Shown here piece by piece: positions 16,462-23,615 of a stretch of 23,996 nt of DNA. Where the stretch lies: positions 1 to 23,996 of the forward strand of contig JAFGDV010000005.1 in NCBI GenBank assembly GCA_016931955.1. The letters are read 5' to 3'. The translations under genes and the position numbers were made by a program. Source of the DNA: Candidatus Altarchaeota archaeon. GTDB lineage: Archaea; Altiarchaeota; Altiarchaeia; IMC4; QMZM01. A model generated the notes under the pieces. The model ran no database searches. It saw only the letters and a list, made by a program, of their open reading frames with translations, and was not told the DNA's origin. Within the stretch, counting starts at the first letter, position 1; the number at the start of each line of letters is the position of its first letter.

Positions 16462-16632
16462 ATGGATGTTGAGTACATCCTCAACGGCCCAGTTGGGGAG
16501 ACCTGCATCGACTGCGTTAATTTCAGGCATAACGTGGAGGATCCTTCCAAGGGGACATGCTTCGGCAGAGAGGTTGCCGCAACAGGCCGCTGCAAGTTTT
16601 TCAAGAAAAAAACAACTAGGGTTTCTCATTAA
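16462..16632 (+). CDS. Small four-cysteine protein (56 aa), likely metal-binding
   Basis: This short reading frame encodes 56 residues beginning MDVEYILNGP. It has a CIDC pair (C15, C18), then C33 in GTCFG, and C44 in GRCKFF, followed by a basic tail (KFFKKK). Four Cys in this C-x2-C...C...C layout suggest a zinc or iron site; the pattern CxxCxxF...GTCFG...GRCxFF looks like a compact, ordered module. A strong Shine-Dalgarno sequence (GAGGTG, 7-bp spacing) and a TATA-like box about 40 bp upstream support expression. It is divergent from phosphoribulokinase and overlaps the 3' end of the next minus-strand gene by 17 bp. I do not recognise a named family. A small redox or metal protein, or a partner of phosphoribulokinase, are possibilities suggested only by position. 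Confidence 0.72.
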   Translation: MDVEYILNGPVGETCIDCVNFRHNVEDPSKGTCFGREVAATGRCKFFKKKTTRVSH

Positions 16633-16960
16633 GCGTGTAGCAGTTTCTGCCAGCATCTATTATGTAACCAACGTAGGGTTGATAGCTCAGCAGCGATAAT
16701 ATGAAAGAGGACCAGAAGCCTGCTTCAATCCCCCCAACCAGATCGTCTGCACACAACATCCCTTTCTCAGCCAATAGATGCCACACCTCCCTGATCCACT
16801 TGACATCGATGAACTCCGGCTCAGAGCTCTCCTTAGTCATCACAGAGACACCCTCATCAGAGAAATCCACTACAGTAACATCTCCGACTCCGCAGATCCT
16901 AACCACCTTATTAGCGGACAGAAAATCTTTTACATCACACCAAACATCCTGAAAATCCAT
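16616..16960 (-). CDS. Conserved-looking hypothetical protein (114 aa)
   Basis: I do not recognise this family. From the ATG at 16960 the protein is 114 residues, starting MDFQDVWCDVKDFL. The longer frame back to 17062 runs through the promoter region and into the divergent membrane-protein gene, so it is unlikely. The N-terminal half resembles a small alpha/beta module (VVRICGVGDVTVVDF then EGVSVMTK). The second half is helical and looks like a winged-helix or similar domain: IREVWHLLAEKGMLCADDL, then FILSLLSYQPYVGYI. There is no membrane segment or signal peptide. The gene diverges from the membrane-protein/glycosyltransferase pair across about 46 AT-rich bases and converges with the four-Cys gene with a 17-bp overlap. 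Composition is like its neighbours. Confidence 0.65.
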   Translation of the reverse strand: MDFQDVWCDVKDFLSANKVVRICGVGDVTVVDFSDEGVSVMTKESSEPEFIDVKWIREVWHLLAEKGMLCADDLVGGIEAGFWSSFILSLLSYQPYVGYIIDAGRNCYTLNEKP

Positions 16961-16975
16961 GATATATAGAACAGG

Positions 16976-16994
16976 GGTTAAATAGGTATTAATA
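16976..16994. promoter_or_regulatory. AT-rich divergent promoter region
   Basis: The gap between the minus-strand hypothetical gene and the plus-strand membrane-protein gene holds TTAAATA (about 16978-16984) and TATTAATA (about 16987-16994). TTAAATA is centred about 26 bp before the ATG at 17007. The minus-strand reading of the same stretch gives TATTTAA about 20 bp before the ATG at 16960. Either or both could act as TATA boxes. Confidence 0.35.
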
Positions 16995-17006
16995 CAATTG
17001 ATTAAC

Positions 17007-17420
17007 ATGATCCACCCCATGGGTGCGAATCTGCTGGCTCTGCTATGCATCACTGCAGGCATTCTGGGCCTGATAAGCGCATACTATGAGTGGAGCGGGG
17101 ATCCTAATGCACCAAGCTTCGTGAGAACAATACAGAACAAAGTCAACATAACAGCGTTGTGGAGTTTCATACTATCCATCCTACTCACCCTATTGGGTGT
17201 GGGCCTATGGCATATGGAGAGATGGGCTTGGAGCTTGGCCACCATAACAACACTAACAGGAGCCATCGGTTCCCTGGTAACCGCCAACGCAGGAACCTTC
17301 TTCATCAGCGTCTTCATCTTCCTCTACCTACTACATGCAAGGAAAGACTTCGAAATCCATGAAAGAAGCAGAGAAGACAAAAACGCCTGGGCAAACGCCC
17401 TAAAAAAACCCTACGAGTAA
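17007..17420 (+). CDS. Small hypothetical membrane protein
   Basis: This 137-residue protein has three to four membrane segments: about 10-28 (LLALLCITAGILGLISAYY), 47-68 (IL-rich, ending GVGLWHMERW), and a long hydrophobic stretch at about 74-110 that could form one or two passes, followed by a charged C-terminal tail (ARKDFEIHERSREDKN). No family is recognised. The ATG at 17007 is preferred over an in-frame TTG at 16998 because a TTAAATA box is centred about 26 bp upstream; an ATG at 17019 is another option. The glycosyltransferase begins 7 bp after its stop, so the two are probably co-transcribed. A role in membrane glycan assembly is possible but rests only on this pairing. Confidence 0.65.
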   Translation: MIHPMGANLLALLCITAGILGLISAYYEWSGDPNAPSFVRTIQNKVNITALWSFILSILLTLLGVGLWHMERWAWSLATITTLTGAIGSLVTANAGTFFISVFIFLYLLHARKDFEIHERSREDKNAWANALKKPYE

Positions 17421-17427
17421 TAGGATC

Positions 17428-18381
17428 ATGCAACCAAAAGTCTCTATCATAATGCCATCACACAACGAAGGTAGGAACATCCACAACACGATAGAGAGCA
17501 TACTGAACAATACCGGATACGAAAACTATGAGGTAATTGTTGTCGATGATGGCTCAACGGATTCAAGCTGCGATCAACTGAACAAAGCGTATGTTAAGGC
17601 CTACAGGACAAACAGGTTAGGGGCTGCGAGGGCACGCAACTATGGAGCCTCTAAGGCAAAGGGGGAGATACTTATCTTCTTAGATGCCCACATGACCATA
17701 GGATCTAACTGGATGACGGAGATAGTTAACGAATTAGAGGAACACCCGGACAGCGTTGTTACAACAGCAGTATATAACACCAATAAGGAGACTTCACCTA
17801 TACGTCCCATAGAAGAGGATATGGGAAGGGCTTATGGAATCACCTTTGGCAACTGGCGTTTGGAGGCTGAATTCCTGCCGAAGAAAAAAGACGAGTCCTA
17901 TGAAGTTCCGATGGCTATAGGGCACTCTATTGTAGTAAGAAGGGATTTATTCAACAATGTTGGAGGATTCGACAATGGGCTTATCGTATGGAGTCTGGAG
18001 GATATAGAATTCTGCATGAGAATCTGGCTAATGGGTTTCTCTGTCCGAGTTATACCCTACGTGGAACTAGGACATAAGTTTGGGGCCTCATTCCCATACC
18101 ACATGAGTAGTTATGTAATTGATAGGAATACCCTGAGAATCGCTTTCTCCCATTTTAAACCGGAACGCTACAAGAAGGTCGTCGAGGCCTTGATGGTGGA
18201 TGACGGCTTCTGGCTTGCATACATCTCAAATCTGCTCAGCGATGTACACCTACACAGACACCAACTTCAGTCGAGAAGAAAACACAATGACGATTGGTTC
18301 TTTGAAAGATTCAACATGGAACCAAAGACCTTCGCGGAGTTATGGGAGCCCAAACCCGAGGAAGGACCCTACCTCTTGTAG
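17428..18381 (+). CDS. GT2-fold glycosyltransferase with DxH motif
   Basis: This 317-residue protein is a GT-A fold inverting/retaining-type glycosyltransferase core. It opens VSIIMPSHNEGRN, then VVDDGSTD (39-46) binds the nucleotide, GAARARNYGA (65-74) follows, and FLDAHM places a DxH (D86, H88) where most GT2 enzymes have DxD. EDIEFCMRIW (191-200) is the acidic catalytic-type block, and ELGHKF contributes H216. The D-x-H plus downstream His pattern resembles the metal triad of polypeptide GalNAc-transferases, without their lectin domain. No membrane segment is present. The acceptor and donor cannot be told. It follows the small membrane protein by 7 bp. Its TAG stop overlaps the 3' end of the adenosine-specific kinase gene by 13 bp. 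Confidence 0.85.
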   Translation: MQPKVSIIMPSHNEGRNIHNTIESILNNTGYENYEVIVVDDGSTDSSCDQLNKAYVKAYRTNRLGAARARNYGASKAKGEILIFLDAHMTIGSNWMTEIVNELEEHPDSVVTTAVYNTNKETSPIRPIEEDMGRAYGITFGNWRLEAEFLPKKKDESYEVPMAIGHSIVVRRDLFNNVGGFDNGLIVWSLEDIEFCMRIWLMGFSVRVIPYVELGHKFGASFPYHMSSYVIDRNTLRIAFSHFKPERYKKVVEALMVDDGFWLAYISNLLSDVHLHRHQLQSRRKHNDDWFFERFNMEPKTFAELWEPKPEEGPYLL

Positions 18382-18863
18382 CCTATCTTTCTCAGAAAGC
18401 TTTTCCTGGCTTCCTTGTCTTTTTCGGATTCAATACCCTTCGGCTTCACTCCGTCTATCACGCCCAGGATGCCCCTACTATCACCCTTTTCGATGATCAC
18501 CACCTCCAATGGATTGGCGGTGGCTGCATAGATACGACAGACCTCGGGGACGGCTTTGATAGCATTCAATACATTGACTGGATAACAGTCTCTGAGGAAT
18601 ACTATGAAGGAGTGGCCTGCCCCTATCTTCTGCGCATTCTCCTCCGCCAGTTTCACAAGCTTGGGATCACTTCCATCTGAGCGTATAAGGCAGTCCCCTG
18701 ATGCCTCACAGAAAGCTAAACCGAACTTTATTCCTGGAACGGCTGTGACCAATGCCTCATAGATATCCTCCACCGATTTAATGAAGTGTGTCTGCCCTAG
18801 GATGACATTCAACTCAGCTGGTTTCTCCACTTCTACGGTGTCTATCTTGATGATCTTGACCAT
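18369..18863 (-). CDS. Adenosine-specific kinase family protein
   Basis: This 164-residue protein matches the archaeal/bacterial adenosine-specific kinase family (PF04008), named from a crenarchaeal member reported to phosphorylate adenosine. The characteristic blocks are in order: GQTHFIKSVEDIYEAL (23-38), PGIKFGLAFCEASG (43-56), GAGHSFIVFL (81-90), YPVNVLNAIKAVPEVCRIY (94-112), ATANPLEVV (114-122) and GILGVIDG (131-138). The length is normal and no residues look missing. The physiological substrate of the family is not well settled, so the enzymatic name is tentative although family membership is clear. TTTTAA centred about 25 bp upstream of the ATG fits leaderless transcription. It diverges from argH across 75 bp and overlaps the glycosyltransferase 3' end by 13 bp. 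Confidence 0.88.
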   Translation of the reverse strand: MVKIIKIDTVEVEKPAELNVILGQTHFIKSVEDIYEALVTAVPGIKFGLAFCEASGDCLIRSDGSDPKLVKLAEENAQKIGAGHSFIVFLRDCYPVNVLNAIKAVPEVCRIYAATANPLEVVIIEKGDSRGILGVIDGVKPKGIESEKDKEARKSFLRKIGYKR

Positions 18864-18902
18864 GTAATAGATTGCAACGGGTTTCTTAAAAGACGATGAA
18901 AG

Positions 18903-18910
18903 TATTTATT
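18903..18910 (+). promoter_or_regulatory. TATA-like box for argH
   Basis: TATTTATT is centred about 32 bp before the argH ATG at 18939, which would give a leader of about 6 bases. In the same 75-bp gap, TTTTAA on the minus strand near 18886-18891 is about 25 bp from the adenosine-specific kinase start. Confidence 0.4.
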
Positions 18911-18938
18911 CCATGAAGTCGAATTCCTAAATAGGAAG

Positions 18939-20402
18939 ATGCTGAGGAAAAGATTCTCACGGGAAGTATCCGAGCTTATGAAGGATTTCAGCTCATCTAT
19001 TGAAGCAGACAAGGAGATGCTCTTAGATGATATCTGGGGCAGTCAGGCTCATGTGATAATGCTCTCAAAGCAGGGGATCATAGAGTGTAAAGACGCTAAA
19101 AACATATTGAAGGCTCTGGAGACGTTGAGGGAATACTGCATTCAGGGAAGATTCGAACTCGACCCCGCACTGGAAGACGTGCACATGAACCTGGAACGCT
19201 TTGTGGTAAAGGAAGTTGGGGAAAACGTCGGCGGAAGAATGCATACTGCCCGCTCCAGAAACGATCAAGTCGTCACAGATACTAGGATGAAGTTGAGGGT
19301 GCATATTTTGGGGATAGAGGAGTCCCTTTTTGACCTGGAGAAGACCCTTATCAGGATAGCTGAGAAGTCCACTGAAAAGATTATGCCAGGCTATACTCAC
19401 ACACAGCAGGCTCAGCCGATAACCCTCGCATATTGGGCAACTGCCTATGTTAGCATGCTGTCAAGAGACGCTAAAAGGCTGAAGAATTCTTACATTAGCG
19501 TGAACAAGAGCCCACTTGGCGCATGTGCCCTAGCAGGCACCTCTTTTCAGACGGACAGAAGGTTTACTGCAAAGCTCCTGGGCTTCGACGACACAGTAGA
19601 ACATGCGCTGGACGCGGTAAGCTCGCGAGACTTCATAGTCGAGACCCTTGCAGCGCTGTCCATTCTTATGTCAAATCTGTCAAGGCTCTCAGGGGAGCTT
19701 ATACTGTACAGCACAATAGAATATGGGATAGTTGAGCCCGGGGAGGGATACACTACTGGAAGCTCTATCATGCCCCAGAAGAAGAATCCTGACGCAGCTG
19801 AACTTGTTAGGGGTTTGACGGGACATGTTTATGGCGCATTAATCCAATCGCTGACCATCCTAAAGAGTCTACCCCTGGGATACAACCGCGACCTACAGGA
19901 GGATCGGGTTCTCTTGTGGAACTGCCTTAAGCGGGTGAACACCGCGCTTCAGGTATTGGCGGGAATGCTATCATCTTCCAAATTCAAGGAAGATAGGATG
20001 CTGGAGCTTGCTGGCAGGGGTTTCTCTACCGCGACCGAGTTAGCCAACTATCTAACCGAGGAAGGGATGCCCTTCAGAAAGGCTCATGAGTTAACCTCAA
20101 GAGTGGTCGGTGAACTCCACCGTAAGGGACGAGACTTCAGGGACTTTGAGCATACAATGGGGGTGTTGGAGAAACACCGGATCAAGGTGGATGGAAGAGT
20201 ACTTAAGGATATTCTCGACCCGGGAAGGGCTGTTGAGAGAAGCAGAAGCTTGGGCTGCACCTCGCCCAATGAGGTTAAGAGGTTGATTAAAGCCTTCAGG
20301 AGGGGGATGACTGAATCGGAGAGTGACCTGCGGAAGAGGAAAAACAAGCTGAAGAAGGCGAGAGAGCACACGGATAAGTTAATACGGGAGTTACTAGGAT
20401 AA
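18939..20402 (+). CDS. argH: Argininosuccinate lyase
   Basis: ArgH splits argininosuccinate into arginine and fumarate, the last step of arginine synthesis. The 487 residues belong to the fumarase/aspartase superfamily with its three conserved regions: HTARSRNDQV around 102-111, GYTHTQQAQP at 151-160 with the catalytic His region, and the signature GSSIMPQKKNPD at 274-285 on the mobile catalytic Ser loop. The length is typical for the family, and the highly basic C-terminal helix (RKRKNKLKKAREHTDK) is a modest extension. The start is ATG at 18939, with no Shine-Dalgarno sequence at normal spacing. It is separated from argG by the pyrBI genes on the other strand and the frameshifted gene, so the arginine genes here do not form one operon. 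Its stop overlaps pyrI by 9 bp. Confidence 0.96.
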   Translation: MLRKRFSREVSELMKDFSSSIEADKEMLLDDIWGSQAHVIMLSKQGIIECKDAKNILKALETLREYCIQGRFELDPALEDVHMNLERFVVKEVGENVGGRMHTARSRNDQVVTDTRMKLRVHILGIEESLFDLEKTLIRIAEKSTEKIMPGYTHTQQAQPITLAYWATAYVSMLSRDAKRLKNSYISVNKSPLGACALAGTSFQTDRRFTAKLLGFDDTVEHALDAVSSRDFIVETLAALSILMSNLSRLSGELILYSTIEYGIVEPGEGYTTGSSIMPQKKNPDAAELVRGLTGHVYGALIQSLTILKSLPLGYNRDLQEDRVLLWNCLKRVNTALQVLAGMLSSSKFKEDRMLELAGRGFSTATELANYLTEEGMPFRKAHELTSRVVGELHRKGRDFRDFEHTMGVLEKHRIKVDGRVLKDILDPGRAVERSRSLGCTSPNEVKRLIKAFRRGMTESESDLRKRKNKLKKAREHTDKLIRELLG

Positions 20403-20864
20403 GAGCACTGGGGAGGATACCTCCCTCTCACAGTACTTGCAGCTTAGGATGAGTGGGTCCTTCTGTTTCACGATGAAGACGGATTCGATGGGCTCACGTT
20501 CCTTGTTTGTGATACACTGCGGGTTAGGGCATTTTATTATGCCCACTATCAGCTCGGGCAGAGAAACCCGTTCCTTGCTTATGACCCTATAGTCTTTTAT
20601 CTTGTTTATGGTAGCCTCCGGCGCGATAATCGCTATCTTGTTCACCTCGCTGCTGTCGATGTCCCTGTTCTCGACCTTAACTATGTCTTTCCTCCCCAAG
20701 TCCTTGCTGGGGACGTTCATCGCCAGTGTTACAGCATCCCGGAAGTTGCCATAAATCCCCAGAATCCGCAAAACGTCAAGGGCCCTCCCCTGCTTGATAT
20801 GGTCTATAACGATCCCATTCTTTATGGTCTTAATCTTAAGTCTCTGGTCTTTTTTATCGGCCAT
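20394..20864 (-). CDS. pyrI: Aspartate carbamoyltransferase regulatory chain
   Basis: PyrI is the nucleotide-binding regulatory subunit of aspartate carbamoyltransferase, giving allosteric control of pyrimidine synthesis. The 156 residues have the N-terminal allosteric domain (IKNGIVIDHIKQGRALDVLR, residues 14-33) and a zinc domain with C112, C117, C142 and C145 in CPNPQC and CKYC, which contacts PyrB. Length and all four zinc Cys are normal. The ATG at 20864 is preferred: GGGTGA at the end of pyrB lies just upstream as a ribosome-binding site; an adjacent GTG at 20867 would add one residue. It follows pyrB by a few bases on the same strand, so the two are co-transcribed and probably translationally linked. 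The 3' end overlaps argH by 9 bp. Confidence 0.95.
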   Translation of the reverse strand: MADKKDQRLKIKTIKNGIVIDHIKQGRALDVLRILGIYGNFRDAVTLAMNVPSKDLGRKDIVKVENRDIDSSEVNKIAIIAPEATINKIKDYRVISKERVSLPELIVGIIKCPNPQCITNKEREPIESVFIVKQKDPLILSCKYCEREVSSPVLLS

Positions 20865-20870
20865 CACCGC

Positions 20871-21797
20871 TCACCCGAATCCAATACCACAGACCAGACA
20901 AAGCAACGCCATCCTCACGGGTATGCCATTCCTGGCCTGCTCAAAATAGCGAGCATGCCTGGTCGAATCCACATCAGTGCAGATCTCCGAAACCCTTGGC
21001 AGAGGGTGCATGATTATCGCATTATCTTGGATTCCTTCAAGGCTTTTCCTGTTCAGTATGTAGGCGTCCTTAACTCGCTCATACTCCTGCTGATCGGGGA
21101 ACCTCTCCTTCTGGATTCTTGTGATGTAGACAACATCCGAGTCTCTTACGTTAAGCTTCGTCGTCTCCTTCACCTGCATGCCTTTCTCCGTCAGTGTTTT
21201 CACTATCTGCCTTGGAGCCCTTAGTTCCTGAGGGGATACAAACCTTATATTTACGTTGTAGTTTTCGAGGGCGCTCGTCAGGGAGTGCACAGTCCGCCCG
21301 TATTTGAGGTCGCCTACTATGCATATACTGAGTCCGTCTATGTCCTTGAACTCCTTCTTTATCGTGTACAGGTCGAGGAGGGTCTGGGTTGGGTGCTGGT
21401 TCGCTCCATCTCCCCCGTTTATGATCGGGGAATCACTGTATTCCGATGCCAGTCTAGCGGAACCCTCAACTGGGTGCCGGATCACTATAACGTCGGCGTA
21501 GCCTGAAACTATCCTTACAGTGTCGGCTATCGTCTCCCCCTTGACCTCAGATGTTATACCAGGGTGATCAAAGCCGATGGTAACCCCTCCAAGACGCTTC
21601 ATAGCCGCCTCAAAGGACATCCTGGTACGGGTAGAGGGCTCAAAGAAGAGGTTTGCCAGGATCTTACCGTTCATCAGAGAAGAGGTTCTACTGTCAAAGA
21701 GTTTCCCCTCCATGATGGCAGACTTCCTGAGGACGAAATCGATTTCCTCCCGAGAGAAGTCATTGATCGAAATAATGTGTTTTTTAGTCCACTTCAT
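20871..21797 (-). CDS. pyrB: Aspartate carbamoyltransferase catalytic chain
   Basis: PyrB condenses carbamoyl phosphate with aspartate, the committed step of pyrimidine synthesis. The 308 residues carry the carbamoyl-phosphate motif FFEPSTRTR (STRTR at 55-59), then NQHPTQTLLDLYT (HPTQ at 135-138), the aspartate-domain strand SICIVGDLKYGRT and the HPLPR loop near the C-terminus. The start at 21797 gives the normal family length; the upstream in-frame ATG at 21836 lies inside a TATA-like box (TATTTATT on the minus strand, about 32 bp from 21797) and would add 13 non-homologous-looking residues. It is the first gene of a pyrBI unit. It diverges from the frameshifted membrane-protein gene across 41 bp, with TATA-like boxes for the two directions placed symmetrically. 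Confidence 0.96.
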   Translation of the reverse strand: MKWTKKHIISINDFSREEIDFVLRKSAIMEGKLFDSRTSSLMNGKILANLFFEPSTRTRMSFEAAMKRLGGVTIGFDHPGITSEVKGETIADTVRIVSGYADVIVIRHPVEGSARLASEYSDSPIINGGDGANQHPTQTLLDLYTIKKEFKDIDGLSICIVGDLKYGRTVHSLTSALENYNVNIRFVSPQELRAPRQIVKTLTEKGMQVKETTKLNVRDSDVVYITRIQKERFPDQQEYERVKDAYILNRKSLEGIQDNAIIMHPLPRVSEICTDVDSTRHARYFEQARNGIPVRMALLCLVCGIGFG

Positions 21798-21806
21798 ACT
21801 CGTCGT

Positions 21807-21813
21807 TATAAAT
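21807..21813 (+). promoter_or_regulatory. TATA-like box for the frameshifted gene
   Basis: TATAAAT is centred about 29 bp before the ATG at 21839. It supports that ATG, and not the GTG at 21889, as the original start of the gene. The minus-strand TATTTATT for pyrB lies at about 21825-21832 in the same gap. Confidence 0.45.
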
Positions 21814-21838
21814 GTGGAGTTCACCAATAAATACACGT

Positions 21839-22416
21839 ATGGTCGAAGACGAAGTATACTCCGTAGACACTTCCATTAAACGAAACCTGTGGTTAGTATA
21901 CATATCCACAATAGTTCTAATTGCCATATTTTTTGGGGTTTAAACCAGGGATTTGGGTGGGACCTTAAAGGCCCTCTCCTCCTTATGTGCATATATGCCT
22001 TGTGGAGCACTAAAAGAGCATATACACAAGCGCGTGAAACAGTAAGTAATCCTGTAATCCTAAAGGAGGATGCTTTGATATTAGACAACAAAGAGGTGCA
22101 TTTCAGAGACATAAACTCCGTAGGAAGAGCACTTATCTACGGATGGCTTAAAGCCGAATGCGGACGTGCTGCAATACGTCTGAGACATAATCAAGAAGAT
22201 CAATATATCATTTTATCTGCTGATAAAAACGAGAAGCTTACAGGTTATCGAGCTTATCAATCCTTTTGGGATACTAATAGACGGTTCATGAACAGTCTCG
22301 CGGAACATATAGAGAACGCAGGAATCCGAATAGAGAAGAAAATGAGCTGGGATAAACAAGAAATCAAGATCACTAACTTAGATAAGAAAAGCAGCATTAA
22401 AGTAGGTCTTACCTAA
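21839..22416 (+). CDS. Two-pass membrane protein, frameshifted (possible pseudogene or assembly error)
   Basis: No family is recognised. From the ATG at 21839 one frame reads MVEDEVYSVDTSIKRN and a membrane segment (LWLVYISTIVLIAIFF), then stops after a T6-G4 run at about 21931-21940. The frame one base back continues without a stop to 22416, giving WGLNQGFGWDLKGPLLL, a second membrane segment and a soluble domain of about 140 residues that ends IKITNLDKKSSIKVGLT. One extra T in the run would join them into about 192 residues with a two-helix hairpin and cytosolic domain. The TATA-like box 29 bp upstream of 21839 supports the upstream start; an alternative is a GTG-started protein from 21889. 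Codon use differs from neighbours: none of 11 downstream Arg codons is AGG and all Gln codons I read there are CAA, suggesting recent acquisition. A 1-base assembly error, a real mutation, or recoding all remain possible. Confidence 0.65.
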
Positions 22417-22427
22417 TAATTACTAAG

Positions 22428-23615
22428 ATGAAAACGGTACTCGCCTATTCTGGGGGCCTTGACACTTCGGTCTGCGTCAAGTGGCTGCAGGAAAACTACA
22501 AGACAGATGTTATCACATTAACGCTTGAACTGGGTCAGAACAGGAAGGACATGAAGGAGATAGAGGAGAGGGCGAAGGAACTCGGGGCAATAAAGACGTA
22601 CAGCATAGACGTCAGCCGCGAATTTATAGGAGAGTATGTTCATCCCGCGATAAAGGCCAACGCCCTTTATGAGGGAAAGTATCCGGTTGCGACCGCATTA
22701 TCCCGTCCACTGATAGGGAAGTGGCTGGTCAAGATAGCGGAAAAAGAGAAAGCCGATGCTGTATCGCACGGCTCAACTGGGAAGGGAAACGATCAGGCGA
22801 GGTTCGAGCTCACAGTAAGAGCCTTAAACCCCGAGCTGGAGATAATCGCCCCGGTCAGGGAGTGGAACATGACTCGAGACAAGGAAGTGGAGTACGCGAA
22901 AAAACACAGGATCCCGATTCCTCCGAAATCAAAATACAGCACAGACGAAAACCTCTGGGGGAGGAGCATCGAGGCAGGTCCGCTTGAGGACCCCATGAAG
23001 AAGCCGGAAGAAGATGCATTCGATTGGACCACACAACCTGAAAAAGCACCTGAGAAGGCGGAAAGGATCGAGATAGGGTTCAATTGGGGGGTCCCAGTAG
23101 GATTGAACAACAAGAAACTGGAGTCTGTAGAATTAATCAAGGAATTGAACAAGCTTGGAGGAAAACACGGCGTGGGGAGGATAGACATGATAGAGGACCG
23201 TCTTGTAGGGATAAAATCAAGGGAAGTCTATGAGTGCCCTGCAGCAACCATCCTATTGGAAGCACACCGCGAATTGGAGAGGCTTACACTCACCAGAGAG
23301 CAGAACCTGTTCAAGGAACATATTGACAGAAAATGGGCTCAACTCACCTACTTCGGGCAATGGTATGAGCCCCTGAGGGAGGACTTGGATGCGTTCATCA
23401 ATAAGACGCAGGAAGTTGTCTCAGGCATAGTGGTGATGGAGCTCTACAAGGGCAATGCCAGAGTCGTGGGCAGAAGCTCACCTAACTCCCTCTATGACCT
23501 GGGTCTTGCAACCTATGACAGAGGCGACAGATTCGACCACAAGCTCGCTGAAGGATTCCTTAGGCTGTGGGGGCTGCCCTCAGAGATCGCTGGGAGACGG
23601 AAGAGAAAACTCTAA
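22428..23615 (+). CDS. argG: Argininosuccinate synthase
   Basis: ArgG condenses citrulline with aspartate using ATP to make argininosuccinate, the substrate of ArgH. The 395 residues carry the N-type ATP pyrophosphatase P-loop AYSGGLDTS (6-14) and the HGSTGKGNDQARFE segment (114-127) that binds citrulline, aspartate and ATP. YSTDENLWGRS follows in the middle, and WTTQPEKAPEKAE marks the insertion typical of the family. Length is normal and no motif is broken. It begins 11 bp after the frameshifted gene and may be read from the same promoter; no strong Shine-Dalgarno sequence or separate TATA box is seen in the gap. The 3' end overlaps the MJ1316-type gene by 4 bp through meshed stop codons. 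Confidence 0.96.
   Translation: MKTVLAYSGGLDTSVCVKWLQENYKTDVITLTLELGQNRKDMKEIEERAKELGAIKTYSIDVSREFIGEYVHPAIKANALYEGKYPVATALSRPLIGKWLVKIAEKEKADAVSHGSTGKGNDQARFELTVRALNPELEIIAPVREWNMTRDKEVEYAKKHRIPIPPKSKYSTDENLWGRSIEAGPLEDPMKKPEEDAFDWTTQPEKAPEKAERIEIGFNWGVPVGLNNKKLESVELIKELNKLGGKHGVGRIDMIEDRLVGIKSREVYECPAATILLEAHRELERLTLTREQNLFKEHIDRKWAQLTYFGQWYEPLREDLDAFINKTQEVVSGIVVMELYKGNARVVGRSSPNSLYDLGLATYDRGDRFDHKLAEGFLRLWGLPSEIAGRRKRKL

Noticed and set aside
21798-21836. Thirteen extra residues at the PyrB N-terminus
   Set aside because: The upstream ATG lies within the TATA-like element, and the shorter protein has the normal family length.
21925-21945. Programmed -1 frameshift at the T6-G4 run
   Set aside because: The codons here do not form a canonical X-XXY-YYZ slippery heptamer and I see no clear downstream hairpin. 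An indel in the homopolymer run is simpler, though recoding is not excluded.
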